Positions 56,301 through 64,000 of a DNA stretch of 64,000 nucleotides are shown piece by piece. Below the pieces are notes generated by a model that had not been told where the DNA came from, searched no databases, and worked only from the letters and a program-made list of their open reading frames with translations. Location of the stretch: NCBI RefSeq assembly GCF_902167145.1, contig NC_050099.1, positions 64,684,942-64,748,941 on the forward strand, written 5' to 3'. Position 1 is the stretch's first letter; every line of letters begins with the position of its first letter. The position numbers and the translations under genes were made by a program. Source of the DNA: Zea mays. Its lineage: Eukaryota; Streptophyta; Magnoliopsida; Poales; Poaceae.

Positions 56301-56876
56301 CTCGGACACTCACATGATTAATTTATGGAACTTAAATTCAATTTGTCATATGCATTGCATCGCAGATGATGTTGTTACTTTTGTTCTACTACTTAATTGG
56401 GTTGGTATTTACTTATACATAGTAACTGCTAATAAAATTTTGACCAACTTCAAAAGCAATGCTCAGCTCTAACCATCCTCTTTGGTAAGCCTTACACTTC
56501 ACGTGAGCTCCCACCTTTGGCGAGTTCATGCACATTATTCCCCACAACTTGTTGAGCTATGAACGTATGTGAGCTCACTCTTGCTGTATCACACCCCCCA
56601 CAGGTCAAGAACAGGTACCGCAGGATGAGGCGCTTGGAGGATGTTGTGATGAGTTCATGAGAGGTCTAGGTTGTCGTCTCCTAGTCAACTTTGGGTTGCT
56701 GGACCGTTGTCTCCTTATAATGTAATTATTTATTCTGTATAAAACTTCTATTATATAGTAAAGATGTGACATTCGATCATGTGCCATGATTCATCATATG
56801 TGTGAGACTTGGTCCCAACACACCTGGTGATTATGTTCTCACCTAGGTCTTGGTGCCCTAAAACCCAGGTGCGACA
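53348..56876 (+). mobile_element. Tekay-like Gypsy solo LTR inside a hydrolase exon
   Basis: It starts TGTAAACCCTAAAAATG and ends ACCCAGGTGCGACA, flanked by the duplication TAGAG (53343-47 and 56877-81). At 3529 bp with no internal region it is a solo LTR. The segment near 56200-56300 (CTCTGCAGAGTG..., GCTCACGG) is the reverse complement of the matching part of the Tekay-like LTRs at 23000 and 32500, so it is a related family in plus orientation. Confidence 0.9.
54459..54468 (+). promoter_or_regulatory. TATA box in solo LTR
   Basis: CTATATAAAC lies after a GC-rich stretch and before a GC-rich leader, a typical core promoter. If still active it would transcribe rightward toward the hydrolase remnant's last exons, 2.4 kb away. 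Confidence 0.6.
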
Positions 56877-57668
56877 TAGAGGGCAAAAACAAATACTTTG
56901 AGTTGTTCCAGTTCAATATGGTTAGTGCTTTTAGATGGAATCAAACTAAAATCAACTCATGCATTCTGATATCTAAGTTATATTTTAGGTATAGTTTGAT
57001 CACCATCTATGTCGTAGCTATTTGTGCCAGAGATGAGCACTCCTTTATTTTTGTTCCTGTGTGCCAAAATAGCGCTTGCATGTTTTCCACATAGAAATTC
57101 ACTGAATACACAAATCTTGACGAGTGCATTTGATATCCATGTGATTACATGGTGAAAAATAGGCCTTTTGGTGGCCTGCTCGGATTCTCCTAGGTAAAAA
57201 TGGTAAAGTTACTTTTACTGAGCACCTGCGAGTTGAGTATCCTGTCTTTTTTTTGGAATTTGAGTTTATTCATGAGTTCCTTTATGGTGTGATAATATCT
57301 GCATGCAAACTAGAATTCTGCTCCAAACTTGCATATGAAATGATGAAATGCAATGAACTACACTTTTTGAACTGTTGTAAAGTTTAATTAATTTATTAAT
57401 TTCTCCGTCCAAGGTGCACTTCTGATAGGATTGTATCTTAGGACATCTATGAGGCCCATTCACTTGCATAGGAAAGCCACTAGAAACAGATTGGATTGTG
57501 ATATTTATTTTTTTAATCAGATCTGCTTTACTGAATGATCGGGCACTGTCAGTCTTTCGACCTATGTTTTCCTCTGTTGAGCGTAAAGTGGAATCTTGCA
57601 ACTTATGCATCCATTCCTCTTTCCAGGGCGCAACACTTTCGGTCCTTTTGGTAGACTACCAAGCACAG

Positions 57669-58115
57669 GTAATTTTTACTCCTTAATTTTGTAATACTTG
57701 TGAACTAAATTATATAGGTAGCACAAAGTACAAAAAAAAGAACACATTTTACCATGTAATAAAGAAAAAGAAGTGTCTCTGTAGCTCTTTGCAGAAAAGA
57801 CAATAAAGTTCTCTCTGTGTTGGATACGATGGGGCTCTCAACCAAACCACTTCACCGTAATGCCTTAAATTTTTTTCGGTATCCTGTTTTCTACTAGGCC
57901 AAGTTTGTTGTCCCTTTTTCTTGTATTTTGTCTGTTAGCCTAGATGGCATTTGGTGTCAAGAACAAAACAAAACATTGTATTCTACCCACTATTTCTACA
58001 GTTTTGATTGCAAATAGCTTATAAATCATAGATTTGGCTCCAAATAGCAAAGTTGTTTTAATTTTTCCATGTTGTCAGCCTACACCTTCTGTCGTATTAA
58101 TGCCACACATAAGCC
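57669..58115. other. Unassigned AT-rich sequence after the hydrolase remnant
   Basis: No ORF, repeat or further hydrolase exon was recognised. It ends with AAGCC at 58111-58115, the presumed target duplication of the next element. Confidence 0.4.
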
Positions 58116-59438
58116 TGTAAGGAAAATGGACCCCGGGCCATTTGGCTAAATAAGTTTTGGTGTTTGATGATCAACATAACCTGTGGACTAATGAATTTGC
58201 TAGTGTTTGTGTTTATAGTTACTAAAGTTACTTGGACCAAGGCATTGAGGAAAGCAACACCTCAAAAAAAGACATTATGAAGTTCAAGCAAAGTCGAAAA
58301 AACAGAGGAAGTGTTGCCTGCGAACTGTCTGGTCTAGAGCACCGGACTGTCCGGTGCTACACGTCGGGCTGTCCGGTGAACCAGGAACAGTAGACCAACG
58401 GCTAGTTCCAGGTGGCACTGTGGAGAGAAGACCACTGGACTACCTGGTGTGAAGTCCGGAGTGTCCGGTGTAAAAAGCCTGTGCGCGTATCAGACTAATG
58501 GCTAGACGCACTGGACAATGAACATTGCACTGTCCGGTGCACCACCGGACTGTCCGGTGTGCCGCAGAGAGCACAACTTTTCTCCAACGGCTAGTTTTGT
58601 GTTGGGGCGATAAATACACCCCGACCGGCCATTCCAAGGTGTAGGAGCCCAAGCAACATTCCAAGTCATAGCATAGACATTTCCAGGTTCTCATACACCC
58701 AAGTGCTTAATAGAATCACTCGTTGATTAGCGTAGGTGCTTTGCGAAGTGCTTAGGTTAGTCAGACCGCTTTAGCGCTTACTCTAGGTGAACCCTAGTTA
58801 GTTGAGTGAGTTTAGAAAAACCACACAACCCCTCGGCTCTTGTGCGAGCCGTTGTAATTGTACCGAGTGGGGCGAGAGTCTTGCGAGACCGTGACAACCG
58901 CGTTTGTGTCACGACCGCCACCGTATACCGGAGGGAACAAGGCCCAAGGCGTTTCGGTCGGAAGCTCGATAGTGGATACGGCGAGGAGCGTCCGAGAGGA
59001 GCCGGAAGCGAAGCACCACTTGCACGCGGAGAAGGCCCGTGGCTCTCTACGGAGTTACTCGACCGAGGTGCTTGGCCCTCGCCTGGCCTTCCCTTTGCGT
59101 AGGGGCACCAACGAGGATTAGTCGGGACCTTGCGTGGTTCTGGATACCTTGGTAAAAATACTAGCATCATCCACGAGAGTTTGCATCTCTACCTTGCTCT
59201 TTAGCTTCCGCATTTACATTAAGCATTTAAGCTTCAACCTTGTATTCATACCTATATTGTTTAGGATTGAAACTTAGCCATTGGGGTAGAGATAGCAACA
59301 CTTAGACAAAACCTAGTTTGCACATTCTAGTTTGTTTATTTGCATATGTTTTACTCTAGGGATTTATTTGTGGCCTAGTTTTGAGAAAGTTTTAGAAGTC
59401 CTAATTTACCCCCTCTTAGGCGTCACCTATTTCTTTCA
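58116..59438 (+). repeat. 5' LTR of the second gag-only Copia
   Basis: 1323 bp, TGTAAGGAAAATGG...CCTATTTCTTTCA. It has CACCGGACTGTCCGGTG palindromes (58335-58560). The core promoter position reads GGGCGATAAATAC, whereas the 3' LTR has GGGATATAAATAC, so the 5' TATA box appears damaged. Confidence 0.9.
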
Positions 59439-59440
59439 AT

Positions 59441-59452
59441 TGGTATCCGAGC
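59441..59452 (+). other. Primer binding site of the second gag-only Copia
   Basis: TGGTATCCGAGC, one change from the initiator tRNA-Met consensus, lies two bases after the LTR end. Confidence 0.88.
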
Positions 59453-59517
59453 CTAGTTTGGCTCATGAAATGCCTTAGCTTCACCGCTAAAAGAGCCGAC
59501 ACTTTTTAGAGGAAGGA

Positions 59518-61262
59518 ATGGATACATATAGGCCACCACACTTCGACGGCACTAACTTCCCATATTATAGTGCTAGAATGGCTTGTTACCTAGAGGCCGT
59601 TGATCTAGGTGTTTGGAGAGTCACTCGTGACAGGATGAAACCACCCAAGAATCCCGATAAACCCACCACGAGTGAGGAAAAAAATTCATTTAAATGTTAG
59701 AGCCAAAAATTGCTTGTATGAATCTCTTGGCATGAATATTTTTAATCAAGTTTTTACATTGAAAACTGCTAATGAGATTTGGCTAAAATTGCATGAGCTC
59801 CATGACGACACATCAAATGTCCGTGAGCAAAAACATTGCCTAGTCTTAAATGAGTATAATTCTTTTGCCATGAAAGATAATAAGCTTGTTAGAGACATGT
59901 ATTCTTGTTTGAATCTAATCATAAATGAGCTCAATTCTAATAGCATTAATAAGCTAGGTGATGCAAACATTGTGAGGAAGATTATATCCCTACTACCACA
60001 ACAAAGATATGGGAGCATCATCATCATTCTTCACAACATGGAGGACTTGAGTACAATGACCCCGGCCATCATGATTGGGAAAATCACGGCCTTTGAGATG
60101 TCGCGAAAAATGTGTCGGAGAGAGGAGCCAACTTCCTCAAGACTATATGCTTTTGCATGTGATGAAAGGAAGGGTAAAAAGAAGGCTCCCACTCCAAGTT
60201 CCTTAGGTGAAGAAGAGGAAGAAGAAGAAGAAAGTGATGATTATGAAGATAATCAACCATCAACATCATCCTCCGAGGACGAAGAAACAATTCGACGCGT
60301 CGGAAAGGTAATGGGGATGATCTGTAAGATTAATCTAATGGGTGTGCCCCTGCAGGTAGAGGATCTTCTCTTTAACATTGATAGGAAAAAGCAAAGAAAG
60401 AGAGGATGCTTCGCATGCGGGGAGAAGGGCCACTTTAGGGACAACTGTCCAACTATGGCCGAACCCAAAAAGGAGAGGAGCAAAGGCAAGGCGCTAACAA
60501 GTGTCAAAACTTGGGACGATTCTTCAAGCGAAGATGAACCTCCAGGGACGTGCAGCCACCGATCCTCATCACGGTCATCACGCAAGTGCCTTATGGCAAG
60601 AGGTAAAATGAGTACTCCATCCTCTAGTAATGAAAGTAGTAGTGATGATGAAGGTGAGGGGAAGCCCTCCGTAGATGAGCTTTCGGAAGCCGTTAAATTT
60701 TTTCAGGATGTATGCACTAACCAATAAAGCTCAACTTAAAAATTTGAAAAATAAGTTGATTAGCTCTCAATATGATTATAAAGATTTGCTAGAAAAATTT
60801 GAAGCATTTGCAAATTTGAATTGTGAGTTATCAACTAAAATTAAGCAATTAGAGTCTAGTGCTACATCCACAGCTACCGGTAATGGCCTTATTAAAAATA
60901 ATGAAAAACTTAAGGCTAAGTTAGCTAGCTACCAAGAAGCTATTGAAAATTTGCTAGGGAAAATGGAAATTCTTAGCATACACAATAATGAGCTAACTAC
61001 TAAGCTAGAAAACATTGGTAGCACCCCAGGCGCATCTTTAGTTGAAATTTCTGAAATTATTAAGAAAGATGCTTCTACTTCTTGCTTTGATTTAATTGAT
61101 GATTCTAACCCCTGCAACCAAGTTCTTGTTGAGAATATTAATGTAGAAACATGTTCGGATGAGGTTGCAAAGGAAAATGAGCAATTAAGGCAAGAAGTGG
61201 CTCACCTTAGAAAGGCTTTGTATAACAAGAAAGGCAAAGCCAAACAAATCCAACCTCCATAG
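59518..61262 (+). pseudogene. Gag of the second gag-only Copia, two frameshifts
   Basis: Three open pieces overlap. 59518-59700 begins MDTYRPPHFDGTNFPYYSARM (gag N-domain). 59672-60727 continues it in another frame with the UBN2-type domain, an acidic (E)-rich run and a zinc knuckle CFACGEKGHFRDNC. 60675-61262 is a coiled-coil region (LKNLKNKLISSQYDYKDLLE...). The shifts near 59685 and 60710 show that it no longer makes a full protein. The order gag domain, knuckle, coiled coil differs from the element at 38373, where the coiled coil comes before the knuckles. Confidence 0.88.
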
Positions 61263-62998
61263 GATAACACCACTGCGGGAGTGAACACACCTGTAGAGGG
61301 AGAAATTGTGATTTATAGGCTATTACACAAGGAAGGCCACAAGTCTTTCTAATGCAAAGCAAAGACCGAGGATAAGCAAAGGCAAAAGCTCAAGCAAAAG
61401 TCAACAAGCAAAATCTCCAACACCTACACCAAAAAGGTGGGAAAAAGGATGTTGCACCATACTTGATCAAGAAGAAAAAGAATGGAAAAGTGATAGCAAT
61501 CAAGGCCAACTAGCAAGCCAACAAAGAGAAAGGGGCCAAACACATCTGGGTGCCAAAGGAAATTATTTCAACCATGAAAAGCACCAAGAAGGTTTGGATC
61601 CCAAAAGGGAAGTGAGGAGTCCGAAGGACGTCGGGGAGTTTGGAGACTTGGAAAATTTGTGATGTACATCATGGGATACATCATATTGGATCAAGTTTAT
61701 TGCCAATTGGGTTAGTGAATATTTTGGACCCAAATTTTCCCACCCATGACTAAGGTAACTAGATTTATTGTACTCCTTATTTTTAGATATGCGTATCTAT
61801 TTTCTTGTATCTAGTTTTACTTTCTGCCTAGTATTTCATTTGGTACTTATTTTAGATTAACAATGCATGCATACTAGGTAAATCACATGGTAGGATTTCT
61901 TGTTTTCAATTCATAATCTTGAGCAAACCTACATGGTTTAAAATGTTTAATTAAAGCACGACACATAGCTTATTTTACATCCCTAAGTAAATGACACTAA
62001 TGCTTCAAAAGCTTATATACTAAAATTGATATCATTTAACTTATATGTGCCCAAGCTCGGATTATAGATAATCTGCCCCTCTTGATATTAAATCAAAGTG
62101 CATGTCTCCTACAAGTATTCAAAACTTGTATGCACACTTTCAGGGGGAGGTTACTCTATAATCTAAGACTTTGAGACTAATACCTTTTCCAAGTCTATTT
62201 CATGTAGTAATCTCATTATAAGGAAAATGAGGTCCCAGTAGAAAGACAACAAGCTTCCAATGCAAATCTACAAGAACTCTTATGTCTCACAAGCCTACCA
62301 TTTGTCTTCAAATGGTCCTCCATTGATTTTCAATTGGTAACTTTGAGACTGCATTTGGCATCATTTACATGTCTTCTCCAATATTTTGTTAGATTATATT
62401 TCATATCTTATACTTCCCATGTTGCTACATGCATAAGTGGTTAAATCATATTCTGTTACATATGCATAAGGGGAGTTAGTCTAAATCAAATCATGTCTTG
62501 CACCTCTATTTTCACATGCCTTTTCCTAATTAGAAGATGTCTGTCAGGGGAGTATTTCTTTGTCTCTAAAGGGGGAGAAAATTCTTTCTAAAGGAGAACA
62601 CTCATTTAGGGGGAGTTATAATGTCAAGTTCTTTCAGTTAGTTTTACTTGATAAATCTTTTATGAGGGCAAGTCCTATTTGCTTCCTACATGCTTATTAT
62701 GTCTTCCTTTTCGGTGGTTGATACCAAAGGGGGGAGAAGTTTAGGGATCAAAGTAATGAAAATTGTATCAAACACCAAACACCACCAAATTAAAAAATTT
62801 ATCCTTCAAGTGGTCTTGGGTCTTTGGTCTAAAATAGGAAGTAAGTGAATTATGGAGTTAGAGGAGGCTTAAGTCCATAATATCACATTGTCGGGACAAA
62901 CATGCATCCTAGCAAGTAGATTACATATTTTTATTCAAACGTTTGCTATATTTTCTTGCTTTGGTTGTGTTGTCATCAATCACCAAAAAGAGGGAGAT
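61263..62998 (+). other. Coding-poor region and PPT of the second gag-only Copia
   Basis: The first 350 bases still hold broken gag C-terminal sequence (short piece ending near 61615 that resembles a WVPKGK-like end). The rest is AT-rich. Purine tracts of the AGGGGGAG type recur at about 62142, 62467, 62545, 62571, 62609 and 62730. The terminal PPT (AAAAAGAGGGAGAT) abuts the 3' LTR at 62998. Confidence 0.7.
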
Positions 62999-64000
62999 TG
63001 TAAGGAAAATGGACCCCGGGCCATTTGGCTAAATAAGTTTTGGTGTTTGATGAGCAACAAAACCTGTGGACTAATGAATTTGCTAGTGTTTGTGTTTATA
63101 GTTCACAGGATGCTAAAGTTACTTGGATCAAGGCATTGAGGAAAGCAACACCTCAAAAGAAGACATTATGAAGATCAAGCGAAGTCCAAGAAACAGAGGA
63201 AGTGTTGCCTGCGGACTGTCCAGTGCCACACGCCGAACTGTCCGGTGAACCAGGAACAGTAGCCCAACGGCTAGTTCCACGTGGCAATGTGGAGAGAAGA
63301 CCACCAGACTATCCGGTGTGAAGTCCGGAGTGTCTGGTGTAAAAAGCCTACACGCTAACGGTAGGCTGCAGCGTCAGACCAACGGCTAGGCGCAACGGAC
63401 AGTGAACTGTCAGGTGCACAACCGAACTGTCCGGTGTGCCACAGAGAGCATAACTTTTCTCCAACGGCTAGTTTTGTGTTGGGGGATATAAATACACCCC
63501 CAACCGGCCATTCCAAGGTGTGGGAGACCAAGCAACATTCCAAGTCATATCATAGACATTTCCAAGTGCTCATACACCCAAGTGCTTAATAGAATCACTC
63601 GGTGATTAGCGTAGGTGCTTTGCGAAGTGCTTAGGTTAGTTAGACCGCTTTAGCGCTTGCTCTAGGTGAACCCTAGTTAGTTGAGTGAGTTTAGAAAACC
63701 ACACAACCCCTCGGCTCTTGCGCGAGCCGTTGTAATTGTACCGAGTGGGGCGAGAGTCTTGCGAGACCATGACAACCGCGTTTGTGTCACGGCCGCCACC
63801 GTGTACCGGAGGGAACGAGGCCCGCGACGTTTCGGCCGGAAGCTCGATAGTGGAGACGGCGGGGAGCATCCGAGAGGAGTCGGAAGCGGAGCACCGCTTG
63901 CGCGTGGAGAAGGACCGTGGCTCTCTACGGAGTTACTCAACCGAGGTGCTTGGCCCTCGCGTGGGATTCCATTTGCATAGGGGCACCAACGAGGATTAGT
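62999..64000 (+). repeat. 3' LTR of the second gag-only Copia, partial
   Basis: The first 1002 bases of an LTR expected to be about 1320 bp. It differs from 58116 on by many substitutions and small indels (for example an added CACAGGATG near 63104). TATA box TATAAATA at 63487-63494. Confidence 0.92.
63487..63494 (+). promoter_or_regulatory. TATA box in 3' LTR of the second gag-only Copia
   Basis: TATAAATA is preceded by GGGGGA and followed by CACCCCC. It is the intact version of the position that reads GATAAATA in the 5' LTR (58609-58616). It would fire outward to the right of the element. Confidence 0.65.

Larger units (their letters stand above)
53097..57668 (+). pseudogene. FSH1-family serine hydrolase remnant, split by a solo LTR
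   Basis: Four exon pieces are visible. 53097-53215 starts MEQDKRAKVLCLHGFYMSGS, the start of the FSH1 alpha/beta-hydrolase domain. It then breaks: a run of eight T shifts the frame, and two stops follow before QFEM. After an intron (53216-53299, GT...TTTTTAG), 53300-53347 encodes IFPYGIFPAGGNSKIE. The same exon resumes at 56882-56920 (GKNKYFELFQFN) beyond the inserted LTR. 57627-57668 encodes GATLSVLLVDYQAQ with good AG and GT borders. The exon that should carry the nucleophile motif GFSQ was not found, and nothing follows 57668. Intact relatives are small cytosolic esterases of poorly known substrate. Confidence 0.8.
58116..64000 (+). mobile_element. Second gag-only Copia element, 3' LTR cut by the window end
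   Basis: The 5' LTR is 58116-59438, followed by a tRNA-Met-type PBS and a decayed gag (59518-61262). About 1.7 kb of coding-poor sequence with purine tracts leads to the 3' LTR starting at 62999. There is no trace of protease, integrase or RT. The LTRs differ at many sites, so this insertion is older than the one at 36828. Confidence 0.92.

Overview
This is a window of a large, repeat-rich grass genome. The mix of Tekay/Del-type chromoviral Gypsy elements, SIRE/Opie-like Copia elements, a Tat/Grande-like Gypsy element, a CACTA element with a Ulp1-type protease, and LTRs full of CGGACNGTCCG palindromes points to maize or a close Andropogoneae relative (inference from element types; no species marker was identified). 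There is no intact ordinary host gene. Two host genes are recognisable as broken remains: a truncated LRR receptor-kinase ectodomain near 3-6 kb and an FSH1-family serine hydrolase near 53-57.7 kb. Nearly everything else is transposon.

Layout. 1-2887: 5' end of a minus-strand Tat/Grande-like Gypsy element with a decayed gag. 3026-5930: minus-strand LRR-RLK fragment with a frameshift, no transmembrane or kinase region, and a probable 5'UTR intron. 6174-17369: complete CACTA element with TAG target duplications, CACAGGCGGTT subterminal repeats and two divergent genes (leftward TnpA/Ulp1-like, rightward TNPD transposase), each with premature in-frame stops; captured sequence (a B3-domain hairpin and an unidentified ORF) lies between them. 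17370-18418: unassigned GC-rich sequence.

18419-51919 is a multi-layer nest. The outermost layer is a Tekay-like solo LTR (18419-51919). Into it went a minus-strand Copia element (18518-48416, target duplication ATCAC). That Copia carries two insertions: a minus-strand Tekay-like Gypsy (22320-34934, duplication CCTGT) in pol and a plus-strand non-autonomous Copia (36828-45135, duplication CCTTT) in gag. 53348-56876 is another Tekay-like solo LTR (duplication TAGAG) inside an exon of the serine hydrolase remnant. 58116-64000 is a second gag-only Copia whose 3' LTR runs off the window.

Most distinctive points: the Tekay-like element has an extra 337-aa ORF upstream of gag with a possible dsRNA-binding-like segment, and both that ORF's ATG and the gag ATG sit directly after 3'-splice-site-like sequence; its LTRs carry a 57-58 bp array of CpG-rich hairpins; the CACTA has a copy of its terminal motif cluster next to the internal transposase promoter; and the two gag-only Copia elements share a coding-poor 3' half studded with polypurine tracts. 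Coordinates and LTR comparisons were made by eye; family names rest on recalled protein motifs, not on searches.
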